Origin: an uncultured Candidatus Melainabacteria bacterium
Lineage (GTDB): Bacteria > Cyanobacteriota > Vampirovibrionia > Gastranaerophilales > Gastranaerophilaceae
Direction of reading: 5' to 3'
Assembly (NCBI GenBank): GCA_934717855.1
Contig: CAKUZI010000010.1
Coordinates: 1 to 64,000 of the forward strand
DNA length: 64,000 nucleotides
The first letter of the stretch is position 1. Every line of letters begins with the position of its first letter. Shown here piece by piece: positions 44,947-54,310 of the stretch. Made by a program: the position numbers and the translations under genes. Under the pieces are notes generated by a model that was not told the origin of the DNA, did no database searches, and saw nothing but the letters and a program-made list of their open reading frames with translations.

Positions 44947-47900
44947 TTATTTTAGCAATTCACCAACAGCTTTAAATACTGACATACGAGTTGCAGCATC
45001 TTTTTCTGCTTTTTCGTATAGAGCTTCAGCTTCAGAAGGGTTAGTTTTCATCAATGATTTATAACGTCCTTCTGATTTGATGAATTCTTGGAAACTTCCT
45101 TTCGGATCTTTAGCATCCCAAGTGAATGGAGCTTCAGGATTTTCCGGATTGTATCTGTACAATGGGAAGTATCCAGCATCAACAGCACGTTTTTGTTCAG
45201 TTTGAGTTTTACTCATATCGATACCGTGTGCGATACATGGAGCATAAGCAAAGATAATTGATGGTCCGTTATATGCTTCAGCTTCTTGGAACGCTTTAAG
45301 AGTTTGACCTCTATCAGCACCCAATGCAACTGATGCAACATATACATAACCATAAGACATGCTCATCAAGCCCATGTTTTTCTTGTAAGTTTTCTTACCA
45401 CCTGTAGCAAACTTCGCAACAGCACCAGTAGGTGTTGATTTAGAAGCTTGACCACCTGTATTAGAGTAAACTTCGGTATCAAGAACAAGAACGTTAACGT
45501 TTTTGTTTTGAGCAAGTACGTGGTCGATTCCGCCGTAACCGATATCGTTAGCCCAACCGTCACCACCGATAATCCAAACTGATTTATCTGTGAAGTAATC
45601 TTCAAGTTCTTTAACTTTAGCTAAGTCAGCGCAATCGCATTGAGAAGCATATTTGTCAATAACTTCTTTAGCTTTAGCTTGAGCTTTAACTGCTTCATCA
45701 GTTTTTGAATTATCCCAGTGAGCCAAAGCGCCATTAATAGCGTCTTTCAAGTCAGCTGGTGCTTTTTCAGAAGCTAGAACTTTTTCAGCATAAGATTTTA
45801 ATGTAGCTCTGTTTTGATCTACAGCTAATCTCATACCAAAACCGAATTCAGCGTTGTCTTCGAACAATGAGTTAGCCCAAGCAGGTCCTCTACCATCTTT
45901 ATTAGTTGTGTAAGGGATTGTTGGGAATGTACCTGAGTAAATTGATGAACAACCAGTTGCGTTAGCAACGATTGCATTTTCACCAAACAATTGTGATACC
46001 AATTTAACATAAGGAGTTTCACCACAACCGGCACAAGCACCTGAGAATTCAAATAGAGGTTTTCTCAACATTGCACCTTTAATAGTTTTTGTAGTGTTTT
46101 TGCCCATTACGTTATCAGGCAATTCGTCGAAGAATTTTTCGTTTACTGATTCGCAATTTTCTTCTTCTTTTTCGATTGTTGACCAAGTCAAAGCTGCTTT
46201 TTCAGGATTTTTAGCCATAGGACATTGATCCAAGCAAACTCCGCAACCTGTACAATCTTTGCAGTAAACTTGAACTTTGAAGTGTTCGCCATTTGCATTT
46301 GGTTTAGCTTCTACTGTGTTGAATGATTCAGGAGCATCTTTAAGATCTTCTTTTTCAACTAATTTAGTTCTGATTGCTGCGTGTGGACATGCAGAAGCAC
46401 AGATACCACATTGAATACAGAATTCTGAATTCCAATGAGGAACGCGAGGAGCAATACCACGTTTTTCAAGACAAGCAGTACCTGTAGGAATTACGCCATC
46501 AACAGACATTGCTGATACAGGAATATCGTCGCCTTTCAAATGCATTGACGGTTTGATAATTGTTTTAGCAAATTCAGATGCATCATCAGGAATTAATTTT
46601 GGTTCATCTGCAGAGCAAACACCATCAAGAGAAGCAGGAACAACAACTTCTTCAGTTGCGTTAACAGCTGCGTCAATCAATGCCAAGTTCATGTTAACAA
46701 CATCGTCGCCTTTCTTTTTGAAAGTCTTAGTTGTCATAGCTCTCATACCTTCATAAGCTTGTTCAAATGGAATAATTCCAGAAACTTTGAAGTATGCAAC
46801 CATCATAACTGTGTTAGCACCTTTACCTCTTAAGCCCGGTTGTTGTTTGATAAGAGCTTCAGCATCTACGTTGTAGAATTTGATTTTCTTTTCAATAATA
46901 GTTTTTTGCATATCTCTTGTTAAATGAGAGAAAGCTTCTTCCTTAGACCAAGGGCTGTTAAGTAAGAATGTACCACCTTCTTTAATACCTTTAAGCATAT
47001 CATATCTGCCGATGTAAGCGTGAGCTGAGCAAGATACGAAATCAGGAGCTGTGATAAGGTATGTAGATTTAATCGGTTTGTCACCAAATCTCAAGTGAGA
47101 AGTTGTAACACCGAAAGATTTTTTAGAGTCATAAGCAAAGTATGCTTGAGCATCTTTGTTAGTGTATTGACCAATGATTTTAATTGAGTTTTTGTTAGCA
47201 CCAACAGTACCATCAGAACCCAATCCCCAGAACATACAGTTTGTAGTGCCTTCTGGCTCTGTAACGATGTGTTCTTCAACTTTGATTGATTTGTGAGTAA
47301 CATCGTCTTCGATACCAACTGTAAATCCATGGAAACCGTTGTTTTCAGCGTGTTTGTAAATAGCAAGAACCATTGATGGTGTGAATTCTTTTGAAGACAA
47401 ACCATAACGTCCGCCGATTACTCTAGCATCTTTGTTTTCGATAGCTGCAACAACATCTAGGTATAGAGGTTCGCCAATTGAACCAGGTTCTTTTGTTCTA
47501 TCAAGAACAGTTACACGTTTAACTGATTTAGGTAATGCTTCGTTGAAACGTTTAACATCGAACGGTCTGTACAATCTAACTTTAACCAAACCATATTTAG
47601 TACCACGAGTTGCGTTCAAGTATTCGATTGTTTCTTCGATAGTTTCACAACCGGAACCGATAGCAACGATTACGTCTGTTGCATCTGGAGTACCAACATA
47701 ATCAAATGGGTGGTATTGTCTGCCTGTAACTTTAGCAACTTTGTCCATGTATTCTTGAACGATATCAGGAACTGCATCATAGTATTTGTTGCTTGTTTCA
47801 CGACCTTGGAAGTAAACGTCAGTGTTTTGTGCACCAACTTTACAAACAGGAGCTTCAGGTCTTAAAGCTCTTTGTCTAAATTCTTCAATATATTTTGGTT

Positions 47901-48486
47901 CTACCAAAGATGCGATATCTTCGTAAGAAATTTCTTCAATTTTGTGAATTTCGTGAGAAGTTCTAAATCCGTCGAAGAATTGTAAGAACGGAACTTTAGA
48001 TTTATAAGTTGCAAGGTGAGCAACAAGAGCCAAATCCATTTCTTCTTGAACAGAGTTAGCTGCTAACATTGCATAACCTGTGTTACGACAACCCATAACG
48101 TCAGTGTGATCACCAAAAATTGCTAGTGATTGAGCTGCAAGAGCACGAGCTGCAACATGGATAACGTGAGGAAGCATTTCCCCAGCAACCTTGTGCATTA
48201 CCGGTATCATCAACAACAAACCTTGAGAAGCTGTATAAGTTGATGTTAAAGAACCTGCAGCCAAAGCACCGTGGACAGCACCTGCTGCACCTGCTTCTGA
48301 TTGCATTTCTGCTACTCTTACTTCTTCACCCCAGATATTTTTTTTGTGCTGAGATGCCCATTCATCAATCCATTCACCCATAGTAGATGAAGGAGTGATA
48401 GGATAAATTGCGGAAACTTCACTCAACGCATAAGCGATATGCGCTGCAGCATAGTTGCCATCAACTGTTATAGTTTTTCCTGGCAT
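44947..48486 (-). CDS. nifJ: Pyruvate:ferredoxin (flavodoxin) oxidoreductase
   Basis: 1179-residue single-chain enzyme: pyruvate to acetyl-CoA and CO2 with reduced ferredoxin. Domains in order: N-terminal pyrimidine-binding (YPITPSSTMGEW), gamma domain (MFWGLGSDGTVGANKNSIKI), two [4Fe-4S] ferredoxin motifs (CIQCGICASACPHAAI; CKDCTGCGVCLDQCP), and the TPP domain (CAGCGETPYVKL, GGDGWANDIGYGGIDHVL, VYSNTGGQASKSTPTGA). AAGGAGG precedes ATG. Monocistronic. Marks an anaerobic fermentative cell; codon use is better adapted (more G/C at third position) than neighbours, as expected of high expression. Confidence 0.98.
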   Translation of the reverse strand: MPGKTITVDGNYAAAHIAYALSEVSAIYPITPSSTMGEWIDEWASQHKKNIWGEEVRVAEMQSEAGAAGAVHGALAAGSLTSTYTASQGLLLMIPVMHKVAGEMLPHVIHVAARALAAQSLAIFGDHTDVMGCRNTGYAMLAANSVQEEMDLALVAHLATYKSKVPFLQFFDGFRTSHEIHKIEEISYEDIASLVEPKYIEEFRQRALRPEAPVCKVGAQNTDVYFQGRETSNKYYDAVPDIVQEYMDKVAKVTGRQYHPFDYVGTPDATDVIVAIGSGCETIEETIEYLNATRGTKYGLVKVRLYRPFDVKRFNEALPKSVKRVTVLDRTKEPGSIGEPLYLDVVAAIENKDARVIGGRYGLSSKEFTPSMVLAIYKHAENNGFHGFTVGIEDDVTHKSIKVEEHIVTEPEGTTNCMFWGLGSDGTVGANKNSIKIIGQYTNKDAQAYFAYDSKKSFGVTTSHLRFGDKPIKSTYLITAPDFVSCSAHAYIGRYDMLKGIKEGGTFLLNSPWSKEEAFSHLTRDMQKTIIEKKIKFYNVDAEALIKQQPGLRGKGANTVMMVAYFKVSGIIPFEQAYEGMRAMTTKTFKKKGDDVVNMNLALIDAAVNATEEVVVPASLDGVCSADEPKLIPDDASEFAKTIIKPSMHLKGDDIPVSAMSVDGVIPTGTACLEKRGIAPRVPHWNSEFCIQCGICASACPHAAIRTKLVEKEDLKDAPESFNTVEAKPNANGEHFKVQVYCKDCTGCGVCLDQCPMAKNPEKAALTWSTIEKEEENCESVNEKFFDELPDNVMGKNTTKTIKGAMLRKPLFEFSGACAGCGETPYVKLVSQLFGENAIVANATGCSSIYSGTFPTIPYTTNKDGRGPAWANSLFEDNAEFGFGMRLAVDQNRATLKSYAEKVLASEKAPADLKDAINGALAHWDNSKTDEAVKAQAKAKEVIDKYASQCDCADLAKVKELEDYFTDKSVWIIGGDGWANDIGYGGIDHVLAQNKNVNVLVLDTEVYSNTGGQASKSTPTGAVAKFATGGKKTYKKNMGLMSMSYGYVYVASVALGADRGQTLKAFQEAEAYNGPSIIFAYAPCIAHGIDMSKTQTEQKRAVDAGYFPLYRYNPENPEAPFTWDAKDPKGSFQEFIKSEGRYKSLMKTNPSEAEALYEKAEKDAATRMSVFKAVGELLK

Positions 48487-48700
48487 AATAACAAACCTCC
48501 TTATTTATGCTATTTACTTAATAACTATACCACCTAATTTTAATACAAACAAAATATTTTGACAAAGTAATATGAACAAATATGACCATACATTTTTTAG
48601 AATGTAAATTTATGTAAAATTTTTATCACAAACAACAAAAGCTTGACAATTTTTCACCTTGATGTTCTTTATAGAGAAGTGTAGAAAGGTGGGATACATC

Positions 48701-49762
48701 ATGGTTTTAACAATTACCCCAAAAATTTATCAAAATAGTACTCAAGCATTAAAAGCTTACCAATCAACCCCAAACAATATATCTGCTTCAAATAATTACC
48801 CAAATTTGAAACCACTTGCAAAAGACTCTGTATCTTTTACTGGCGGAGAAAAAATCTTAGAAAAAAGAACTAAAGATATTTCTTGGAAAGTTATGAATGA
48901 AGCTAGTAACGAATTAGAGCCAATAACTCAAAAAATTGTTAATATTTTCAAAAGAGAATTTAAACCATTAATGGCAACCACTCTTCATCCAGAAAGACCG
49001 GTGTTTTCTATTCATGGCAGAACAAAAGGAGCAGGCTCTCTTGGAGAAAAAGGGATTTCTAGAAAGCGCAAGACAAAACAAGAACTTAAAAACATAGGAG
49101 ACGCCATCGGATTAAGAATTACAATGGGAGATTCTTCTCAAGAAGCATTCGATAGAGTTTTTGATATATTTGGCATCATGGTAAAAAAGGGTCATTTCAA
49201 AGTTAAAGAAATTGAAAACTACAGATTGACAAGAAAAGACAGTTATGTGTCTTCAAAAACACTAGACAAATTTGAAGATGTTTGCCAAGAAATGAAACAA
49301 TATCCTTCAAGAAGTGGAAAAGCAATTCCAAATGGTTATACTGCAGTCCATTTGACTTTAGAAACTCCGGATGGACAACTTTTTGAAGTGCAAATTATGG
49401 GTATAAACGTAGAAGAATTAAAAGAATTAGAAGATTTTTACTATAAAAAAAGATGTAATAAAGATTTGCCACTAAAATACGCACCAATTCAAAAAATGCT
49501 TAATGAAAAAATGAACGGTCTTGATGAAATGCAACAAGAATTTTTAACCAGATACATTTTAGACTCTTACATCCATGCTAAGAATTTACCTAAGAGAAGT
49601 CCTAAACAAAGGACTAAAATGTCAGACTTCTTGCCAATACCATATTTCTTACCAAAAGAATTAAGCTTTGAAAACTTGCATAAAATGAAAATGGATTGTG
49701 ACGTCGCATATAAAGCCTCACAAAAACAAGCTAAAGCGACTTCAAAAACTAAAAACAAATAA
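48701..49762 (+). CDS. RelA/SpoT-domain protein with lineage-specific N-terminus
   Basis: 353 residues from ATG 48701 (AAGGTGGG upstream). The middle matches a RelA/SpoT nucleotidyltransferase domain: HGRTKGAGSLGEKGISRKR (ATP-binding basic patch), DAIGLRITMGDS, and NGYTAVHLTL with a following EVQIMG. Small alarmone synthetases make (p)ppGpp, but the usual R/K-x-D-x2-D-x-x-R context is altered, so activity is unproven. The first 45 residues end in VSFTGGEK, the F-x-G-type motif shared with other lineage genes. The 3' end overlaps the convergent gene by 14 bases. Confidence 0.68.
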   Translation: MVLTITPKIYQNSTQALKAYQSTPNNISASNNYPNLKPLAKDSVSFTGGEKILEKRTKDISWKVMNEASNELEPITQKIVNIFKREFKPLMATTLHPERPVFSIHGRTKGAGSLGEKGISRKRKTKQELKNIGDAIGLRITMGDSSQEAFDRVFDIFGIMVKKGHFKVKEIENYRLTRKDSYVSSKTLDKFEDVCQEMKQYPSRSGKAIPNGYTAVHLTLETPDGQLFEVQIMGINVEELKELEDFYYKKRCNKDLPLKYAPIQKMLNEKMNGLDEMQQEFLTRYILDSYIHAKNLPKRSPKQRTKMSDFLPIPYFLPKELSFENLHKMKMDCDVAYKASQKQAKATSKTKNK

Positions 49763-51173
49763 TTGCGACGTTTTCAATATGATATGTATGACAGAACATG
49801 TCAAACGGTTGGATACTTTCGACCTTTGCTCCGTGTTCTGTCAAATATTTTAAATCTCGAGCAAGTGTTGCCGGGTTGCAACTAACGTAGATAATTTTAC
49901 TTTTTTGAGATTCTTCGGCTTTTTCATCATCCTGAACAGAGCGAAGAATCTTGCTACTTTCACCCTCAGAATGACGAGCTTTTGAATGTTTAAGGACTTC
50001 ATCCAAAACTTCTTGAGTACAACCTTTTCGAGGCGGATCTAAAACTATTACGTCAAATTTTTTCTTTATTGATTTCAAATATTTCAATGTATCTTGCGCA
50101 AAAAGTTCAACATTTCTTATTTTGTTAAGCTCCAAAACTTCTTTGGCTTTTTCAATAGAAGACGAATTCTCTTCAACACTTGTAACTTTTTCCGCTACAT
50201 CAGAAACACATATTCCAAAAGTCGCAATCCCAGCATAAGCATCTAAAACTGACGGATTTTCAAGTTTTTGAATTTCATTTTTTACATATTTGAAGATATT
50301 TTCAGCACTTTTTGGATTAACTTGAAAAAATGTATCTGCACCAATTTTAAACGTTTTATCCAACAATTTTTCTTCAATAAAATCTTGTCCGCATACACAT
50401 TGAGTTTCTTTCCCTAAAATTACATTTGTCTTTTTAGAATTGAAGTTTACACAAACACCCTTAACTTTTTCAAATTTCTCAAAAATAACTTTTGAAAAAT
50501 CTTCTAATCGTTTGAACATTTTTGTTCCGTTAATTACAAGGGTAATGAGACAATCGCCGTTATCTGCAGAACTTCTTATTACAATGTGCCTCAAATCACC
50601 TAAATGCTTCTTTTCATTAAATCCGCTTATTTCATATTCAACAGCTTTTTCTCGAATAAAATCAATAATATTATCGCAAATTTGAGGCTGAATTGGGCAA
50701 TATTTAATATTAACAATTTCGTGCGACTGTGGTTTGTAATAACCTGCTAAAATCTTTTTAGAAACCTTTGTTTGAGAAACTGGACATTGAATTTTATGCC
50801 TAAACTCTTTTATTTGAGGAGAAGCTATCGGAAAATTTATTGGAATATCCAACCCACCAATCTTACGAACAACATCCTCTACCATTTGGCGTTTAAGTTC
50901 CAATTGATAATTATAATCTATAAACTGTAATTGACACGAACCGCAAACCTTTTGCATAGGACAGAATGGTTGAACTCTATGTTTTGATGGAATAAGAACT
51001 TCAACCAGAATTGCTGTTGCATAATTTTTGTTTACTTTTGTTATTTTGATTTTTACTTCATCTTCAGGACAAACATTCTCAACAAAAACAACTTGTCCGT
51101 CAATTTTTGCAATTCCAGTCCCAAGGTTTGATAACTTTTCTATTTTTACTGTAAATTCGTCATTTTGTTTCAT
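49749..51173 (-). CDS. rlmD: 23S rRNA (uracil-5-)-methyltransferase, RlmD/RumA type
   Basis: 474 residues: N-terminal TRAM domain (residues 1-55), [4Fe-4S] Cys set (FCPMQKVCGSCQLQ and KYCPIQPQ), SAM-binding core (DAYAGIATFGICVSD, DPPRKGCTQEVLD) and catalytic region YVSCNPATLARD with the final Glu in IENVAI. Between DEVLKHSK and KIIYVSCNP sits an in-frame insertion of about 28 residues (ARHSEGESSKILRSVQDDEK) that is a translated repeat. Start ATG 51173 overlaps the gene upstream by 14 bases, no SD. Activity may be kept since the insert is on a surface loop. Confidence 0.88.
   Translation of the reverse strand: MKQNDEFTVKIEKLSNLGTGIAKIDGQVVFVENVCPEDEVKIKITKVNKNYATAILVEVLIPSKHRVQPFCPMQKVCGSCQLQFIDYNYQLELKRQMVEDVVRKIGGLDIPINFPIASPQIKEFRHKIQCPVSQTKVSKKILAGYYKPQSHEIVNIKYCPIQPQICDNIIDFIREKAVEYEISGFNEKKHLGDLRHIVIRSSADNGDCLITLVINGTKMFKRLEDFSKVIFEKFEKVKGVCVNFNSKKTNVILGKETQCVCGQDFIEEKLLDKTFKIGADTFFQVNPKSAENIFKYVKNEIQKLENPSVLDAYAGIATFGICVSDVAEKVTSVEENSSSIEKAKEVLELNKIRNVELFAQDTLKYLKSIKKKFDVIVLDPPRKGCTQEVLDEVLKHSKARHSEGESSKILRSVQDDEKAEESQKSKIIYVSCNPATLARDLKYLTEHGAKVESIQPFDMFCHTYHIENVAIICF
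49910..49985. repeat. Dispersed palindromic repeat inserted in frame in rlmD
   Basis: Plus-strand text TCATCCTGAACAGAGCGAAG with AATGACGAG downstream is the common 'cgtcattctgag...aggatgacg' type of bacterial intergenic repeat. Here it is inside a gene and read through. Confidence 0.7.
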
Positions 51174-51798
51174 TTTTTAATCTTTTTACGTGTATTTTTA
51201 ACGCAGGGTAAAAATCGTTGTCATCTCCATAGTGAGAAAAAATTATTTTACCAAACTTGCTAACTGTAAGTAAACCGTTTACATCCTTATCAGACACATG
51301 AGCGGGCTTGAATTCATATTTATAATAGTTATTATCAGTATCATTAATTATCAAAAACTTTTTTTGTTCAAACGGTTTTTTATAAACAGTTATTTCATTA
51401 TTACTAAACTGAGAAACTTTTATCAATTCAACATCGGGGAATAAAGTGCTTATATACTTATCATCTAGTTCTGCAATCTTAAAATAACCATTACTATAAT
51501 AATATTTGATTAATTTTAAACTTCCGTTATCAACTCCGATTAAATTTCCATTATCAATAAACTCTCTATTTGAAAACGGACCTATAGCCAACTTTCCCTT
51601 GTTATTATAATACTCAGAATACCCTCCGGAAGTTGAATACATCTTGTATATTAATCGAATATCTTTTTGAGATGTTTGTTGAGTATTCCACTTTTGAGTT
51701 TGAATATTATAAAACACGCTATTGTCAACAAAATCAAACGCATTCGCAACTGATGACACTAAAAGGAATGTAAATATTGTAAAAAAAATCTTTTTCAT
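51160..51798 (-). CDS. Exported protein of unknown function
   Basis: 212 residues from ATG 51798, where a signal peptide begins (MKKIFFTIFTFLLVSSVANA). The mature part is Tyr/Asn/Lys-rich with repeated Y-x-N-x-G turns (YSEYYNNKGKLAIGPFSN, YYYSNGYFKIAELDDKY), perhaps a beta-propeller of the KWG/WG type, but no family is certain. A TTGTAA-17-TATTCT promoter (extended TG) ends seven bases before ATG. The downstream RlmD gene overlaps its 3' end by 14 bases. Confidence 0.65.
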   Translation of the reverse strand: MKKIFFTIFTFLLVSSVANAFDFVDNSVFYNIQTQKWNTQQTSQKDIRLIYKMYSTSGGYSEYYNNKGKLAIGPFSNREFIDNGNLIGVDNGSLKLIKYYYSNGYFKIAELDDKYISTLFPDVELIKVSQFSNNEITVYKKPFEQKKFLIINDTDNNYYKYEFKPAHVSDKDVNGLLTVSKFGKIIFSHYGDDNDFYPALKIHVKRLKNETK

Positions 51799-51805
51799 AA
51801 GACTT

Positions 51806-51834
51806 AGAATAGCATATAAATACAAATATTACAA
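51806..51834 (-). promoter_or_regulatory. Promoter for near-leaderless exported protein
   Basis: Minus strand -35 TTGTAA, 17 bases, extended -10 TGC-TATTCT, seven bases to ATG 51798. Confidence 0.55.
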
Positions 51835-51878
51835 TCAATATAATAGCAAAAAATATTTTTATCGTTTTTACTATAAAT

Positions 51879-53321
51879 ATGAAAATTTTACCCCTACAAA
51901 ATTATTCAAATATTTCACTGATTGACAAAAATCAACAGCATATCAAAAGTCAACAACAATCGGTTTCATCACCAGATTTCAAACCTGTTTTTTGTGGGAA
52001 TTTACCCATAAATATTCCATCAAACAAGTTTTTATCAGCACAAGCGTATTTAAATCAAGCAATGCAAAATTTTCAAAAAGTCAAAAAACCGAATTTATAC
52101 ATGTTTGATTTAAACAAATTAGATGGCATCCAAGATGGAATAAAGGTTTTTGACGGATTAAACATGAAAGAAATTGCATTTGTTGCCGATACTATCGCTG
52201 AAATTGCAGTAAATCGAGGTTGTAGAAATGTATGCGTACACTGTTATGCAAACGCAAAAGCTCCTGTTAAAGAAACAGCAAATCAGATTAATAAAATGAG
52301 CTGGAATGATTTTTCTTCATTAACAGACGGATTTGAAGAATTGAATAAAAGAATGGGTTTTTCAATTTTTAATCAAAAAGGCAATGAACATGCAATGGCA
52401 ATCCCTTTCCATGATGCTGATTGCAGTGCAATCGTTTTAAAAGACAACAATGGCAATGAGCACGATTTTATTGATATTGCAGAACGATTTGAAAAAGTAT
52501 TTAACTTACCTATCTTGTTTGACACAGCTGGTTGGAATATCAAAGACACCAAAGCTCAAAAACGTATGGAAAAATATGTTGAATATTACAGCCGTCCGGA
52601 AAATTTTAACAAATTAGACGGATTTAATTTATCTGTAAATCCATTTCATGCAATGTACGTCAAATCATTAGAATTAAAACAAAACCAAAAACCGGAACTT
52701 GCACAAAAATTGTATAACATATATACAGATAGAATGGCTAATGTTTTATATACCTTAACACCATTACTAAAAAATCCAAACTTTGAATTCCTTGCAAGAG
52801 CTATAGCAAATGATAGCAAATCTATAAAAGGTCTTAAAGTTAAAGATTTGCAAATTCTGTACATGGACATATTAGAGAAATTAAACAATTTATACAAAAA
52901 AGACATCAACGGAGCGCAAAAAATAGTAAGAAACGAAGACGAAGCGTTTAAATATTTCAGCGATTACTATGAAAGACTACAAAGAATAAGTCCAAGTATT
53001 AGCGTTTCAGAGAGAGGAAGCAAAATCGTTAACGAAAATGACAAACTTGCCGTTGAAAGCCAAGAAAGATGTATACAAAGTCTCGAAGACATGCTTTCCC
53101 TAAAAGGCATAAAAGAATTTCGCAAAATAAACAAACAAATGGATCGCCACTTTTACGGGCTTATTGATGCAAACGGGAAATATTACCTTACAACCTACCA
53201 CATAACATTCCCAACAGAAATCAAATTTAATTTTGAAAACCAAAACAAAACAACGGCACCAATTGCACCATATTTGCAAGAAAATATACCTTTAAGAAAA
53301 AGTATTATAAACAATGTATAG
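51879..53321 (+). CDS. Divergent radical-SAM-like protein
   Basis: 480 residues. C115-x3-C119-x2-C122 (RGCRNVCVHCYANAK) matches the radical SAM cluster motif. Preceded by a 40-residue N-terminus ending in PVFCGNLP (F-x-G-type motif). The rest has few recognisable features (helical and charged), including PILFDTAGWNIKD and NLSVNPFHAMYVKSLEL, which resemble the middle of radical SAM barrels. No SD before ATG; a TATAAA is one base upstream. Substrate unknown; could act on a peptide or nucleic acid. Confidence 0.6.
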   Translation: MKILPLQNYSNISLIDKNQQHIKSQQQSVSSPDFKPVFCGNLPINIPSNKFLSAQAYLNQAMQNFQKVKKPNLYMFDLNKLDGIQDGIKVFDGLNMKEIAFVADTIAEIAVNRGCRNVCVHCYANAKAPVKETANQINKMSWNDFSSLTDGFEELNKRMGFSIFNQKGNEHAMAIPFHDADCSAIVLKDNNGNEHDFIDIAERFEKVFNLPILFDTAGWNIKDTKAQKRMEKYVEYYSRPENFNKLDGFNLSVNPFHAMYVKSLELKQNQKPELAQKLYNIYTDRMANVLYTLTPLLKNPNFEFLARAIANDSKSIKGLKVKDLQILYMDILEKLNNLYKKDINGAQKIVRNEDEAFKYFSDYYERLQRISPSISVSERGSKIVNENDKLAVESQERCIQSLEDMLSLKGIKEFRKINKQMDRHFYGLIDANGKYYLTTYHITFPTEIKFNFENQNKTTAPIAPYLQENIPLRKSIINNV

Positions 53322-53332
53322 CTAAAAGATTA

Positions 53333-53701
53333 CTACATTTTCAAAATGTTTTCATATTTTTTTACATCAAGTTTTGATAAATTAATTATAAAATTAACAA
53401 AGTCTCCAAATCTTTTGCTTTTATGAACAACAACCCCTTCTTTAGGATTAATTTTTTCATTTTGAAAAATCATAACTTGTATTTTTTGATTATCTTCATA
53501 AATTTTTTTGTGTATAAACATAGAATTTTTGTCGCCATATTGCCCAAGAACACTAATTTTTTTCTCAAATTTTTCCATTTGAATAGGCAAAACTCGTTGC
53601 TGACAAAAACGATACACATCTTTGACAAACTTTTTCTCTAATTTTGCTTGAAAATTCGGTTGACTTTTGGGATTTGATTGATTAACAGAACTAATACGCA
53701 T
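53333..53701 (-). CDS. Small lineage-specific protein, unknown
   Basis: 122 residues, not recognised. N-terminus MRISSVNQSNPKSQPNFQAK has the family-like pattern (N-rich then F-x-A). Helical and Lys-rich with a few strands (VMIFQNEKINPKEGVVVHK). AGGAGT site before ATG 53701. Convergent with the radical-SAM-like gene. Confidence 0.6.
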   Translation of the reverse strand: MRISSVNQSNPKSQPNFQAKLEKKFVKDVYRFCQQRVLPIQMEKFEKKISVLGQYGDKNSMFIHKKIYEDNQKIQVMIFQNEKINPKEGVVVHKSKRFGDFVNFIINLSKLDVKKYENILKM

Positions 53702-53721
53702 ATCTAACTCCTATGAAAAAC

Positions 53722-53744
53722 AAAAAAGAGCCCAAAGGCTCTCC
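53722..53744 (-). terminator. Terminator of tRNA-Leu
   Basis: AGAGCC/GGCTCT stem with a four-base loop and T-run on the minus strand. Confidence 0.85.
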
Positions 53745-53752
53745 TTTTAATA

Positions 53753-53834
53753 TGGTGGGCATGAAGAGACTCGAACTCCCACGCTTTCGCACTAGTTCCT
53801 AAGACTAGCGTGTCTACCATTCCACCACATGCCC
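53753..53834 (-). tRNA. trnL: tRNA-Leu (TAG), CCA encoded
   Basis: Minus-strand cloverleaf with anticodon loop CTTAGGA (anticodon TAG), a long variable arm (GCGAAAGC), acceptor GGGCATG/CATGCCC, and encoded CCA at 53753-53755. Confidence 0.95.
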
Positions 53835-53860
53835 ATATTAAATTGTCAATTTCGTTGTTG

Positions 53861-53934
53861 AGCGTGTCTACCACCTCTCACTCGACTTGACATTTAGTCA
53901 ACTCTCGTTCGGCAGAGTACCACATGCCCATATT
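53861..53934. repeat. Degenerate partial copy of tRNA-Leu 5' part
   Basis: AGCGTGTCTACCA (53861-53873) and CCACATGCCCATATT (53920-53934) repeat tRNA sequence (53807-53819 and 53825-53839), but are separated by 46 bases instead of five. The gap 53835-54011 holds nothing else. Confidence 0.65.
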
Positions 53935-54011
53935 TTGTTTTCAACTCGGTCTCAATCTTGAGTGACCGCATAACTAATAATAAACAGAAAAATTTTCAAT
54001 GTCAAGAACAT

Positions 54012-54155
54012 TTATTTAATCTGTTCTGGATGAGCAGAATTTGACATAATTATTTCATAATATTCATTTTTATCAATATTCACCCCCATATTTTTAGGAT
54101 CTGCGAATTTTTTCTTTTTATTTTTATTTAATAATTTTTTATAATCACTTGCCAT
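54012..54155 (-). CDS. 47-residue basic/acidic small protein
   Basis: ORF of 47 codons (MASDYKKLLNKNKKKKFADP, then NMGVNIDKNEYYE...). Too short for most gene finders. TATAAT (54162-54167) ends exactly six bases before ATG 54155, the same geometry as other leaderless genes here, though its -35 is poor. Divergent from rplS. Function unknown. Confidence 0.5.
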   Translation of the reverse strand: MASDYKKLLNKNKKKKFADPKNMGVNIDKNEYYEIIMSNSAHPEQIK

Positions 54156-54310
54156 AATTGAATTATATTACAAAATTTTAAAAACTGCTTGAATTTTTTC
54201 CACATTTGTTTTAGGATAATTGTACGTGCGTCGGTGTATTTGTGGAACATCGATTTTAAAAAGGAATTTTAAATAAAAAGTACGAAATATAATTATAAAG
54301 GAATTGTGAA

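Noticed and set aside
47091..47405. 104-codon ORF on the minus strand inside nifJ
   Set aside because: Out-of-frame shadow of a well-conserved gene.
54180..54310. L19 leader regulatory RNA
   Set aside because: No convincing conserved structure could be drawn by eye.
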